DNA from: Tridacna crocea
Lineage: Eukaryota > Mollusca > Bivalvia > Cardiida > Cardiidae
Length of the DNA stretch: 64,000 nucleotides
Assembly: GCA_943736015.1 (NCBI GenBank)
Contig: OX031069.1
Coordinates: 42,504,728 to 42,568,727, forward strand
Direction: 5' to 3'
A model generated the notes under the pieces. It was given only the letters and a program-made list of their open reading frames with translations, was not told the DNA's origin and did not search any database. Below, piece by piece: positions 1 through 11,146 of this stretch. Positions within the stretch are counted from its first letter, which is position 1. Each line of letters opens with the position of its first letter. Made by a program: the position numbers and the translations under genes.

Positions 1-419
1 GTTTTGAGTTCTTAGTTCTCCATAAAGAAAAGGTTTCAGTACCATGGGTAAACACAAATAGATTTGCCTATTTGGCTCATTTTGAAGTAACACATGATCA
101 CAATTAAGTTTGTTATACGATAGAAGAAATCATAGGATTTGATTTGTCAGCAAAAGTATAGGCAGGAATTAGTAATCTATTAGAATTTTAACTATTATTT
201 TAACATAAATGGATCATCAGACTTTTTTCTGTGTCCTGGCAATTCTCTCCTGATCACAGCATAGTCATGATTTCAACAGATCAGATTATCAAACATTCTC
301 ATTTTATAAAGGTAATTCTTTCTTAACCATATCCTAGCAAAGACTTACAAGTTCCTTACAGTAAGCCCAACAGATACAAAAATTTGGTCTGTTGTTTCAT
401 CTTGTGAAACTCCCTTCAT

Positions 420-640
420 GATTGTTCAAATAGTACACCTTTGGGTCATAATTGATCCAACCCTTGGTATCAAAGGTTTATTAGGGGCTTAAAAAGTTAC
501 ATCTTTATAAGTCTTCTTATTCCTAACCATGAGAGCTGCAATATTTAGTATTTTCATCTGGTACACATCTACCAGGAGTGTTAAAATTTTAGCCCCCCGT
601 CTCAAAATTTATCTGGGGGTCAGAAGGTAAACTCTACCAC
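420..640 (+). repeat. Diverged fragment of the 979-2118 repeat
   Basis: The phrases 'cctaaccat', 'atttagtat', 'accaggagtg' and 'ttttagcccc' occur in the same order as in the internal units of the repeat at 979-2118. I read this as an old internal fragment of that family without ends. Nothing else is recognisable in positions 1-978 except a T1 hairpin fragment near 715-775. Confidence 0.4.
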
Positions 641-714
641 ACGACACAGTACTGAACAAGTCCAAATTCAAATTATATGAAACACTGTACAAATAATGAA
701 AATAGTATTTAATT

Positions 715-775
715 GCAGGTAGAACAAGTTGTGGGAAAAGGAGAAAATGCTGACATTCAGGGGTTGTAAAGATGA
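715..775 (+). mobile_element. T1 MITE fragment (one hairpin arm)
   Basis: The string GTGGGAAAAGGAGAAAATGC, one arm of the T1 hairpin, is followed by no matching second arm. Neither TTAA end can be placed, so this is a remnant. Confidence 0.55.
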
Positions 776-978
776 TAAAAGTTGTATTGTTTGCTCTAAA
801 AACACTTCATTTAAATTTTGTAGCAAGAAAATGCAATTATATTTTGCTATTTTCCAACACAATGTCAAAGAAATATAACTCTATTTACTAAACCTCTATA
901 CTGCTGATGTTGCTGTGGGCTAGTTCCAGTTAACATAGACTTTGACACAGACTAAAACACTGTATTAAGGATGTATTT

Positions 979-2118
979 TTAGCTCCACTGGCCGAAGGCC
1001 AGCGGGCTTATGTCATGGCCCGTTGTCCGTCGTGCGTCCGTCCGTCTGTGCGTGCGTGCGTGCGTCCGTGCGTGCGTTAACTTTTATTTCAAACATCTTC
1101 TTCTCTGAAACTACCCATCCAATTTTGATGAAACTTCACAGAAATGATCCTGCCATGGTCCTCTTCAGAATTCCTTGAAAGAATTTTATTCCTTCACAAA
1201 CTCTGGTTGCCATGGCAACAAAACTGAAAAATATTGAAAATTTTTAAAAATCTTCTTCTCTGAAACCATAAGGCCTAGGGCTACCAAATTTGGCATGTAG
1301 CTTTATCTAGTGGACCTCTACCAAGTTCCTTCAAATAATAGCCCTGGGGTCAAAATTGGCCCCACCCAGGGGGTCACAAGTTTTATATGGGCTTATATAG
1401 GGAAAACTTTAAAATCCTTCTGGTACCTAGCCATAGGGCCTAGGGCTACCAAATTTGGCATGTAGCTTTATCTAGTAGACCTCTACCCAGAGTGCCCAAA
1501 TGATAGCCCAGAGTTCAAATTTGGCCCGGCCCCGGGGGTCACAAGTTTTATATGGGCTTATAGTGAAAACTTTAAAAATCTTTTCGTACCAAGCCATAAG
1601 GCCTAGGGCTACCAAATTTTGCATGTAGCTTTATCTAGTGGGCCTCTAACAGGAGGGCCCAAATTATAGCTTTAGGGTCAAGTTTGTCCCCACACCAGGG
1701 GTCACAAGTTTTACATGGGATTTTGTGGTGAAAACTTTCTAAGTCATCTTGTTACTAACCATAATAAAGACTAGGACCACTAAATTTAGCCTTGTCTCAT
1801 GGATTTTATGTTTTACAGGGCCTTTTATTGAGAAAACTTTGAAAATCTTCTTGTTTATAACCACACATTCTAGACCTGTATTATTTAGTATGGGGCTTTA
1901 TCTTGTAGACCTCCACCAGGATTTAAGTAATTATAGCTTTGTGGTCAAAATTGGATTTGCCCAGGGGTTACAACTTTTTTGTAGGTTTTTATGGAAAAAA
2001 ATTGTATGCCCTCAAGTTTGAAACCAGTTGATCAAATAATGTACTGTTTGGCTTGTAGTGTTTTTACGAATTAGCCAGTGGAGCGATACAGGGCCATGAT
2101 GGCCCTCTTGTTTTGTCT
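979..2118 (+). repeat. Long interspersed repeat with CTCTTGTT end and ~165-bp internal tandem units (copy 1)
   Basis: The left end reads AGCTCCACTGGCCGAAGGCC and runs into a CGTCCGTCCGTC / CGTGCGTGCGTG simple stretch (1028-1078). The right end reads CCAGTGGAGCGATACAGG, then the palindrome GGGCCATGATGGCCC, then TCTTGTTTTG. The two ends are partly inverted (AGCTCCACTGG against CCAGTGGAGC). The interior is a direct repeat: 'ggcctagggctacc' recurs at about 1272, 1437 and 1600, a period of 163-165 bp, with weaker units to about 1990. No convincing protein is encoded. The class is unknown; a hairpin close to the 3' end is compatible with a Helitron/Helentron relative, but I cannot show the other hallmarks. 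Confidence 0.75.
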
Positions 2119-3954
2119 TTATCACTAGGGACAACTTTGTTTTTGATGAGACATATTGGAATTGTCATCACCAAGCTTTCATTGTTCTTTGAATGCTTTC
2201 CATAATTGCAATATGGTTACTTTTCTAGAAGTAATTAGGCATTGACATCAATATATTTTAATACAATAAAGACCCTAAACATGATTACTAACCTTAGTAG
2301 GCTAATAACAAGTTGCAGCACACAGTATCTCATAACTAAATCCACAAGAGTGATAAGTACATAAAGACATACATTGGGATCTACATCTAAAGATGAATCC
2401 AGTAAGCTATAACTAATATAACAATATTAGACATAAAATAGCCATTGTAATTGAAAACTTTCTCTCGGAGTGTACTAGAACCCACATAATTTCTGGATTC
2501 AACATCACACTTGCAAGCCAACTGGAAGGCATTTAAATCATAGATCTGGTGAACATTCATGAAATTAATGTCAATAGTACATGAATTCATTCTGTACAGT
2601 GGCTAATAAGGGAACATGGAGTAAGTAAATTAGAACCTTTGGTCTCTCAATACTCCGATCTGCGGTATTATTGCATAAAGCGCATCATGCCCTTCAGGAA
2701 CATACCAAAGTTACTGATCTCCACATCCCTTATACACAGAATTTGCTTATGAATCTCTCAAACTGCTTTTACTAGCCCATGTAAGTCTCCATGTCAAAGG
2801 TTTTACATAAAAACTGCAAATGAATTTAACTAACAATAACGATATAAGAAAGTGGACAATATTTATCATTGTTTGCAAACTGAAATACTCATAAATAAGC
2901 AACACAATGTTAAGATTGATTTGGCACAGACATCTTTCTAGAATTCAATCCCAGCATTAGTTGTCAATACCAACAAATTTCAAATCGTTCAAAGCAAAGG
3001 AAGCTCATTGGTCCATGATTTGGGTGTATTATCATTTAAAGGTAATTTCAGATTTTGACAAGGGCTAACAAACTGAAGAATATCTATAGATCTATACTCT
3101 GTGCAATTTTCCTAAAGTTTCTAAATTAGAAAATAACACAACTTCTGATTGATTAACCATTTGGTTAAGCACTTGAGTTGTGTTACTTTTAAATTTAGAA
3201 AATCTTAGAGAAAAAGACTAATAACATTCTTAAGAATGTAGGCCCAGGTGTTTTCCAGAGGTTGTAGGTCTGATACCTACAGGCAACACTGGTAACACAG
3301 GAGTGTTCTTGGTAAGAATAAGCATACAGGATGAAGTAAAAGGCCTAGTACTAGATACAGTAGACAGTCAGGTGTTGCCTATAGATCACACCAAGAAGGA
3401 AGCTCTAGCATGTGACTGAAAAACACACTTTGTAAGCTTAAGTAACCATTCAAACAAACCGAAGTTGATATGCTGTTTCATAAGTTTTCATGTTTTGAAT
3501 GGTCTCAGATCCTGTTTTCAGAGGTATAATTGACAGCAGGCTTAAATTTTTCAATTTTCACAGATATTCACAAATACTAGGCTTGTGCACTGAAATGAAC
3601 TGCCCAAAGACACTCCCATGCAATTTGTGCTTTTTCTGGAGATAAAGAAAATATCAAAATGAGCATTACAGGCAGGTGCCAAATCTTGCCTGCAGGTTCT
3701 TTTAAGGTGAAAATTCTAAGTAGAAAATAGGGCATAACAATGTCAAAAGGCTGTCATGAGTAATCTGCCTTTCAGTCATGAGTTCCCTTTTCAGTATTAT
3801 ACTCATCCCCAAGTTTGAAATATTTACAGAGATGACAAAAGCTTTTGCACAATGAACACATAGACAACAACAAGGTTCTAAGAATACCTTGTGTATCATT
3901 AAAAATCATTCGAGCTAAAATCATACCTTTATCATAAAGCTCTAAAGATACAAA
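2119..3954. other. Intergenic stretch with no recognised gene
   Basis: Both strands carry only short open frames with no family resemblance. Around 3262-3290 there is a tRNA B-box-like string (GGTTGTAGGTCTGATACC) that could be an old SINE head, but no A box or tail can be paired with it. Confidence 0.5.
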
Positions 3955-4556
3955 TCCTGACTACAGCAAAGTCATACCCTAACAGGAGAGAATGACCTTC
4001 GTAACTGACCTGGTCATTCTCTCCTGACAACAGCAAAGTGAGCCTTTACTAGGAGAGAATGACCTTCTTAACTGATATCATTCTCTCCTGATTACAGCAA
4101 AGTCATACCCAGTAACAGAAGAGAATGACCTTTGTAACTGACCTGGTCATTCTCTCCTGACAACAGCAAAGTGAGCCTTTACTAGGAGAGAATGACCTTC
4201 TTTACTGGTGTCATTCTCTCCTGACTACAGCAAAGTCATACCCTAACAGGAGAGAATGACCTTTGTAACTGACCGGGTCATTCTCTCCTGACAACAGCAA
4301 AGTGAGCTTTTACTAGGAGAGAATGACATTAACTGATGTCATTCTCTCCTGACTACAGCAAAGTCATACTCTAACAGGAGAGAATGACCTTCGTTACTGA
4401 CCCGGTCATTCTCTCCCGACAGTAGTAAAGTGAACCTTTTATAGGAGAGAATGACCTTTGTAACTGACCCGGTCATTCTCTCCTGACTTCATTAAATGAA
4501 TAGAGTTTATTAAGGGGAGAGAATGGCCTTTGTAACTGAACTAGTCATTCTCTCTT
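3955..4556. repeat. Tandem array of 66/67-bp palindromic units
   Basis: About nine units follow one another. Each holds an inverted pair AGGAGAGAATGACC and GGTCATTCTCTCCT around a spacer of about 14 bp. Unit starts at 3984, 4051 and 4117 give 67- and 66-bp steps. Two linkers alternate, one with 'cagcaaagtcata' and one with 'cagcaaagtgagc', so the higher-order repeat is a dimer of about 133 bp. A single diverged unit piece lies apart at about 235-265. No coding sense is evident. Confidence 0.88.
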
Positions 4557-4711
4557 GTAAATGATTACATTTTTTATTAAATTAACATAACAGAAAGGTT
4601 AAGCTAGAAGGTAAAGTACATTTAAAAGGTGAACATGCTAGGGTATCATATTCTGGCAAAGGGGCCCTTGAGTTTGTATTAGTTACCTGACAAAAAAGTA
4701 TTTTTTCTTAC

Positions 4712-4929
4712 TTAACTCTTTAGCAAATGACAAAATTTTAGACCCATCCAAATTGAAATTGTTGCTGGCAACAAGATAAATGTGACTCAAAAATTAAATT
4801 TGTTTTTGAACAGGAAGAAAAGATAATGTGAAAAGAGGAGAAAATTATTTTCTGCTTTTCTTACAATGTTTTTGAAGGCTTTTTTTTTCTCAGGGTCATT
4901 AAAAGTCAGGACTGTTTAGCAAAGGGTTG
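4712..4929 (+). mobile_element. T1 MITE, diverged
   Basis: It starts TTAACTCTTTAGCAAATGAC, keeps the long-arm segment and a decayed hairpin, and ends in 'gcaaagggttga'. The right TTAA has mutated to TTGA. Confidence 0.75.
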
Positions 4930-5453
4930 AAGTGAACACAATATTTTTCAGGATAGTTTTGGTAAGTTTTCTGAAGTCCACTACTCATTTCTCATACGGT
5001 AATAGTGCAAAAAAGAGATGATGTGGGAATGGGATAATGTGTGCCTTGCATAGGGAAATTAAGTCATCATATTTTTCTTTTTTGATTGGTAATAGCTCCA
5101 TAGGTAGTTGCTTTAAGATCATTGAAGTAGGTTCAGGTATACTGTCACTATTTCTCTGTACACAGTCATGTTAAAAAAATAACTTTGCCATATTCTCGGT
5201 CGTCATAGTTGTATTTGAAAAAAAAGTCATTTGGCTCATCAATATTCAAAAATATCTGTCTTATTCCACTAGTGTAAACTTTATTCCTTTGATCATCAAG
5301 ATCAAAATTTCTCAAAACTTCAGCCACTACCTTAAAGGTGGGTATTAAGGTTTTTCACATCACACCAAATTAAAAAATATCTAAAAATCATATCTATAGG
5401 TAGAACTAATTAGATCTCACTATAAAAATGTTTTGTGGACAAGTGTCAACAAT

Positions 5454-5659
5454 TTAACCCTTTAACACAAAATCCCAAAACTTTTAATGTCCCTAAAGAA
5501 GACAGGCTTTGAAACCAATCTGGGTAAAGGAGAAAATGCTGGAAAACAATGTTTCATTCCTATCAGAAAGAGAAATCACCATTTTAACATTTGATTTGTC
5601 GCCTGCAATTACTTTGAATTTGGTCCAGTCTAAGATTTTGTCATTTGGTAAAGAGGTAA
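5454..5659 (-). mobile_element. T1 MITE, diverged, hairpin mostly lost
   Basis: TTAACCCTTTAACACAAAATC marks the short-arm end. The other end reads 'gtccagtctaagattttgtcatttggtaaagaggtaa', the long arm reversed. The central stem is only partly recognisable. The 4930-5453 gap to its left holds nothing I recognise. Confidence 0.7.
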
Positions 5660-5697
5660 TCATGAATGAACGAGGGCATGACTAAATGAAACATAAT

Positions 5698-5732
5698 TAT
5701 ATTATATATAATATATATATAATATGCACACT
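5698..5732. repeat. AT microsatellite
   Basis: A short (TA)n tract interrupted by AAT steps. Confidence 0.7.
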
Positions 5733-5814
5733 TCAAGAAGGTAGAAATGTTTAGTAATAGAACAAAGTACAAGATAATAATGCATGGTAGTAAAAAATGT
5801 GGATAATAGGGTTG

Positions 5815-6013
5815 TTTTGTTTACATCGATTGAGAAACAAGTTCTTACAACTTGTACTAATCTCTTTCGATTCTTCTCCCTGGAAACTACATCAATACTT
5901 GTGCCGAATGTTTAGGCCAATGAAAAATCCAAAAGTTGACTCCCTCTCCCAGGTATTGAACATGTGACCTTTTGGTCAGAAGGCCGACACTCTGCCTCAC
6001 CACCAGACACCAC
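5815..6013 (-). mobile_element. tRNA-derived SINE, family 2 (copy 1)
   Basis: Read on the minus strand, it has a tRNA-like head with a B-box-type string, a middle conserved with copies near 21083, 36039 and 54627 (for example 'ccaatgaaaaatccaaaagttgac' on the plus strand), and an A/T-rich tail with 'cttgtttctcaatcgatg'. Four copies in two orientations support a dispersed SINE rather than a tRNA gene. Confidence 0.75.
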
Positions 6014-6045
6014 TGGGGTTGTTTGCCTTAGGTCATAATTTTTTA

Positions 6046-7822
6046 GCTCACCTGAGCACAACGTGCTCAAGGGGAGCTTTTAGGATCACCCGGTGTCCGT
6101 CATCCGTCGTCCGTCGTGCGTTGTCCGTCGTGTGTCGTCAACAATTCTTTAAACATCAACTCCTCCTAAACCGCTGGGCGGATTTGGACCAAACTTGGCA
6201 GGAATGTTCCTTGGGAGGTCCTCTTTAAAAATTGTTCACAGAATTTGATTCCATTAAAAACTCTGGTTGCCATGGCAACCAAATGGAATTTTTTAGCAAA
6301 TTCTTTAAAAATCTTCTCCTCTGAAACCGCTGGTCGGATTTTGAAATAATTTCACAGATATGTTCCTTGGGTGACCCTTTTCAAAAATTGTTCGTGAAAT
6401 TTTGATTCGTCAAAAAATGTGGCTCTGGTGAATGGGGGCTTCTTGCACTATACAGAAATGAAGGAATTCTTTAAAAATCTTCTCCTCTGAAACCGCTGGT
6501 CGGATTTTGAAATAATTTCACAGAGATGTTCCTTGGGTGACCCTTTTCAAAAATTGTTCGTGAAATTTTGATCCGTCAAAAAATGTGGCTCTGGTGAATG
6601 GGGGCTTCTTGCACTATACAGAAAAGAAGGAATTCTTAAAAAATCTTCTTCTCTGAAACCGCTGGTCAGATTTTGAAATAATTTCACAGAGTTGTTCCTT
6701 GGGTGACCCTTTTAAAAATTTGTTCGTGAAATTTTGATTGGTCAAGAAACATGGCTCTGGTGAATGGGGGCTTCTTGCACTATACAGAAATGAAGAAATT
6801 CTTAAAAATTCTTCTTCTCTGAAACCGCTGGTCAGATTATAAAATAATTTCACAGACTTGTTCATTGGGTTACCCTTTTCAAAAATTGTTCACGAAATTT
6901 TGATTGGTCAAGAAACATGGCTCTGGTGAACGGGGGCTTCTTGCACTATACAGAAATGAAGAAATTCTTGAAAATTCTTCTTCTCTGAAATGGCTGGACA
7001 GATTTTGAAATAATTTCACAGAGATGTTCCTTTGGTGACCCTTTTCTAAAATTGTTCGCGAAATTTTGATTGGCCAAGAAACATGGCTCTAGTGAATGGG
7101 GGCTACTTGCACTATATGGAAATGAAGAAATTCTTGAAAATTCTTCTTCTCTGAAACCCGTGGTCAGATTTTAAAATAATCTGACAGAGATGTTCCTTGG
7201 GTGACCCTTTTCTAAAATTGTTCGCGAAATTTTGATTGGCCAAGAAACATGGCTCTAGTGAATGGGGGCTACTTGCACTATATGGAAATGAAGAAATTCT
7301 TGAAAATTCTTCTTCTCTGAAACCCGTGGTCAGATTTTAAAATAATCTGACAGAGATGTTCCTTGGGTGACCTTTTCCAAAAGCTGTACCTATAATTTTG
7401 ATCCGTCAAGAAAGATAGCTCTTGTGAATGGGGGCTACTTGCACTATATGGACATGATGAAATTCTTGAAAATTCTCTTTCTCTGAAACCCTTGGTCAGA
7501 TTTTGAAATAATTTCAGAGAGATGTTCCTTGGGTGACCCTTTTCAAAACTTGTTCGTAAATTTTGATCCATGAAGAAACATGGCTCTCGAGGATGGGGGC
7601 TACTTGCTCTTATACAGAAATGAAGAATTCTTAAAAATTCTTCTTTTTGAAACTGATGGTCAGATTTCGAAATGACTTTTACATGTGACCTTTTGAAAAT
7701 TGCTTGGCAAAATTATAAATTTGGCTCCAATGTTTCAATACCTCAAAAAAAAAAATAGACTATGGTCATCTCAAAAATTCAGGTGAGCGATCCAGGGCCA
7801 TCTTGGCCCTCTTGTTTTCATA
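6046..7822 (+). repeat. Long interspersed repeat with CTCTTGTT end and 166-bp internal tandem units (copy 2)
   Basis: The left end reads AGCTCACCTGAGCACAACG and then a GTCCGTCGTCCGTCGTGCG-type stretch. The right end reads CAGGTGAGCGATCC, then GGGCCATCTTGGCCC and TCTTGTTTT. The outermost 8-10 bp are inverted relative to each other. Inside are eight or so direct units that include 'ctgaaaccgctggtc', 'ttccttgggtgaccc' and 'atgggggcttcttgcac'; unit starts at 6300, 6466 and 6632 give a period of 166 bp. The architecture equals the element at 979-2118, but the sequence outside the ends is different. Open frames on the minus strand here come from the repeat period and are not genes. Confidence 0.8.
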
Positions 7823-7877
7823 TTTATTCTTTTCTCATGGAATGAATAAAAGGGAAATCAGTCCAAGTGGTACTTAA

Positions 7878-7906
7878 CATTGCAGCAGCAGCAGCTGCTG
7901 CTGTAA
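7878..7906. repeat. CAG/CTG triplet tract
   Basis: A short (GCA)n run passes into (GCT)n, making a small palindrome. Confidence 0.6.
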
Positions 7907-8033
7907 ACAACAACAATTTTTAAAGCGCTCAGATTGGAATCAAGGACAAAAAATAATATCACTGACATTATTATTATCATTAGCACAGAAATGAGGAAAC
8001 AATAAAACTCACCTTTAATTGTGCTTGTCACCC

Positions 8034-8257
8034 ATTTTGTCAAAACAATAGCATTTTAGACTGGTCTAAATTGAAGCATTTTCATAAGGGAAAATAAACA
8101 TAAATCAAAACTTGAAATTTGTTTCCAGCAGTGTTGAAAACATTGTGGGAAAAGGAGAAAATGCTGGTTACTAGCATTTTCACCTTTTCCCACAATGTTT
8201 TCTAAAGGCTTCTATCTCAGGGTCGTAAAAACCAGGGATTGTTTGGTAAAGGGTTAA
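8034..8257 (+). mobile_element. T1 MITE
   Basis: The long arm has 'ttttagactggtctaaattg'. The hairpin GTGGGAAAAGGAGAAAATGC is closed by an imperfect second arm. The element ends GGATTGTTTGGTAAAGGGTTAA. The left TTAA is degraded. Confidence 0.8.
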
Positions 8258-8379
8258 AGCTGGTCAAAAAGCATGTTATGAACAAAGTTCAGTATATGAA
8301 AATTCCATTTACATCATATTTGATATCATTTTTCTAATGACATTATCAGTTACTATAGAAATTCAAGGACATTATTAAC

Positions 8380-8660
8380 TTGGAATAGTTTCCAGTTAAC
8401 TTAAACCGAATATTGGAAATTTATTTCAGTGCGAAACTATTCCATTTTCAAACTTAAAATGAATTTATCATTTTATAATCATGATTTCAGCCTGAAACTA
8501 TCAGAGCCATGTATTATTAAGAATCTCTTCAAAATTAACCCATTTCTGCAGAGTTTAAGAAATTGGAATAGTAATTTATCATAGACATACACTAAATGTT
8601 CAGTGTGAAACTATTCCATCTACATTAGTGTAAATAGAATAGTTTCACGCTAAGGCAAGT
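8380..8660. repeat. Cluster of GGAATAGTTTC-type inverted motifs
   Basis: The motif GAAACTATTCCA and its reverse complement recur at about 8388, 8432, 8600 and 8636, often next to 'cagtg'. The spacing is irregular. It could be an old palindromic repeat. Confidence 0.4.
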
Positions 8661-9061
8661 CACACATTTTCATATGGAATATTTGGACACATCTCAAAAT
8701 CAACCAAAAGCAGACTGTTTTGAATTCTATAATTTTACCAGTTAATGAAGATCAGTATGAAATGTACATTAATGAAAAAAAATCACTTTTGACCAAAATG
8801 TCATTTAGAACAGTTTCGCATTCACCCCTCGATATAGGGACTGGTGCTTTTTGTCATTACATAGGGCATGCTCAATTGCTTGAATTCAAACTTAAATATG
8901 AGTTTCAGAGATAGAATAGCGTTCGCATCACACAATCCAGTGTGTTTTGCCCACCAAAAAGCAGCTTATTGATGTGTCAATGACTGCCAATGCATATTTA
9001 GACATGAATAAAAGAAAATAAAAATCAGTATGTTTTATAGGGGCGAAACAATATGGTAAAA

Positions 9062-9114
9062 AGCGTATTGCAATATATTGTAATACGGCTGACCCGTATT
9101 GCAATATGCAGACA
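9062..9114. repeat. Short inverted repeat CGTATTGCAATAT
   Basis: GCGTATTGCAATATATTGTAATACGG is itself nearly palindromic and is followed 7 bp later by CCCGTATTGCAATATGC. No gene is seen between 9130 and 10290. Confidence 0.6.
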
Positions 9115-10289
9115 TTTAGCATATCTGACCACTTGTAGTCACTGTTAGAGTAGCATATATGTGGTAAAAAATTTGACTAGTCTTTCACACAGACTAGACT
9201 GAAATGACAAAGAAATTAAGAATTGTCCATAGAAACAAGTAAATGACTCAGTGACATGTCAAGTCATGTTCTTTTTCAAAAATATTAGCATGTCAACCTT
9301 GTCAGCACCCGGAGAAGCCCTGTGTGCTGACAAGAAGTCACCAGCAGTACTGAACACTCGCTCAGACCATGGTTAATTGGTATATCGGTAAACCCTTTCA
9401 CCATTTATGTTTTATATAACCACAAATCTTTTTTTTTCTTTTGTGTAACAGTGCATGATGTCCAGACAATTTTCGGCTTGAAAACTTGAAAACAAGTTCA
9501 ATAGTCGCCTACTAAAATGTGAAAGGCAATAGAAATGGTGTGCAGTGGTGCAATGTCCAAACCTCTTAGTCCATGATATTCCCAATGTGTACCTGTTCAG
9601 CCTTCTTTCGTGGTTGCACTTATGTTATGCGCCAAGTTTTACTTTAATTGCTTTATATTAGATCTAACTTGGCAACAGGTACTGGAATTAAACCCGTAAT
9701 GATGTGTTAATGTTGATACCTTTTTGTAATGTTGGCATTGTTTGCTACCATATGCAACTTGGCGCTGCTATTTTATATGCTTATATCAGTAGAGTATCTG
9801 CATTATAAGCGTTTGATAAGTTCTGTTTGTATTTAAAGTGGCTGTTATCAACACCAAATTTTCCGATCTATCAAAGTGTCGATAGTTCTAATACCCGGTG
9901 TTGCTCTAAATGTAAAACGACTGAATTTAGGACTTAATTTATTTAGAATCAATAAATACCTACCAGGTGCCTGCACCGTGTTTCGATCTTGCAATTTATC
10001 TGAAGGCATCGTCTGAAGGCAACCGTATACAAATAAAGCATGTCACAAAGAGTACAGTACCTCCGCACTTTGCAAAATATGGCCGCAAACCAACGTTCAC
10101 CGCGATTTTTAATATCCGAGCAGAGTAGTTGTTTGTTACTCTCACCATACATTCCTGCATTGCTGCAACAGGCTAAAAGTTAGTAAATGACAAGAATCTT
10201 GTCAAACCAAGGAAAACATGTTTTGTTACTGTTTAACTGTTTGATGTTTTATATGATAAAGAAGACAAAAGAAATATGATTCAGGATAC

Positions 10290-10687
10290 ATTGTAGGTGC
10301 ATTCAAACGGTGAATTTACCTGTAGGCAATGGAACTATTTTTTCAAGTTTCTTTACTGATCAGAATCTTACGCCAATTGTGGAAAAAAAAAAGACTGCGT
10401 CCAGTGAATACGATTGCACCAGTTTCGACACACCGATGGATCCAAGGTGTAAGATTGAAAAACAAGTTATTGTCATTTAAAAGACATTTAACCTTTTCAG
10501 AAAATCCTACCACAAAGTCTGAATGGCCGTATCATGCTGTTTGAACAGCACACAAAACAATCGATTGGTCTTTCTTTCACCGGCGTTTGTATTCCCATTT
10601 TGAGTTATGGTCATGTGACGAAAACATCATGTGATGACGGACTACTTTCTGAGCCAGCTACAGAGGTGAATGAGAATGATCGGTACC
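10290..10687 (+). mobile_element. ~400-bp element shared with the PYM1 5' flank (copy 1)
   Basis: This stretch matches, in reverse orientation, positions about 47262-47690. Shared blocks include GTGCATTCAAAC, ATGGAACTATTTTTC, GAATCTTACGCC, CATGCTGTTTGAACAGCACAC, TTGGTCTTTCTTTCAC, TTTTGAGTTATGGTCATGTG and CTACTTTCTGAGCC. The outer parts are imperfectly inverted (ATTTACCTGTAG on the left, CTACAGAGGTGAAT on the right), which suggests a TIR element. It lies about 460 bp upstream of the MINDY4 start codon. Confidence 0.8.
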
Positions 10688-11146
10688 AGTAGGCAATCTT
10701 GAGCGTGCGCGATTTTATGACAACTGACCATAAATCGAGGAGAAAACTTTACCTGTGCTACAGATCTACTTACCTAAACCATAAAATGAGTTATTCTTAT
10801 TTTTGATTTTATAGTGCAGAAAGATTACCATAACTTCTAGACTATATAGTTTTGTCGGTTTAATTTACTTGCGTTGCACAGAAGGAAGAATGCATTCAAA
10901 TTTTCCCGCCAAAGTTTGTTTTGCTTCAGACAATTTTATTTGAATTCGATTTTGTGGCTATTTCAAATGCAATGATATATGATAATTACTCAAAATTAAA
11001 TTATATCATGGTCACTCAAAAATCTGTATGATTTGTAGAGAAAAAAACCAAAGACTCATTTCCTGCGAGATCTCCATCGGAATGTTTCAAAATGGCGTCG
11101 AAAGTGTAAACAAACGGAACGCGAAATTACTTTTAGAGCTTTTATA
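10688..11146 (+). promoter_or_regulatory. 5' flank and probable 5' UTR of MINDY4
   Basis: This is the sequence between the shared element and the MINDY4 start codon. It becomes richer in CpG near 11040-11170, as is usual around animal promoters. No TATA box or initiator can be fixed by eye, so the transcription start is unplaced. A short upstream frame lies at 11092-11109. Confidence 0.45.
11092..11109 (+). other. Upstream ORF of five codons before MINDY4
   Basis: ATG GCG TCG AAA GTG TAA lies 37 bp upstream of the MINDY4 start. The context AAAATGG has A at -3 and G at +4, so ribosomes could recognise it. If it is in the mRNA it would be a minimal uORF. Confidence 0.45.

Noticed and set aside
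1028..1078. GTCCGTCG-type simple repeat as an independent microsatellite locus
   Set aside because: The same kind of stretch occurs at the left end of several CTCTTGTT-type repeats, so it is part of those elements.
3955..4556. CRISPR-like array
   Set aside because: The context is a eukaryotic nuclear genome, linkers are only two alternating types rather than unique spacers, and there are no cas genes.
6614..7571. Minus-strand open frames of 83 and 97 codons with internal repeats
   Set aside because: They follow the 166-bp tandem units of the interspersed repeat; the protein repeat is a by-product of the DNA repeat, and there is no start, splice or family evidence.
9949..10152. Minus-strand frame near the MINDY4 promoter as a divergent gene
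   Set aside because: Composition is plausible but there is no recognisable domain, and no further exons could be joined.
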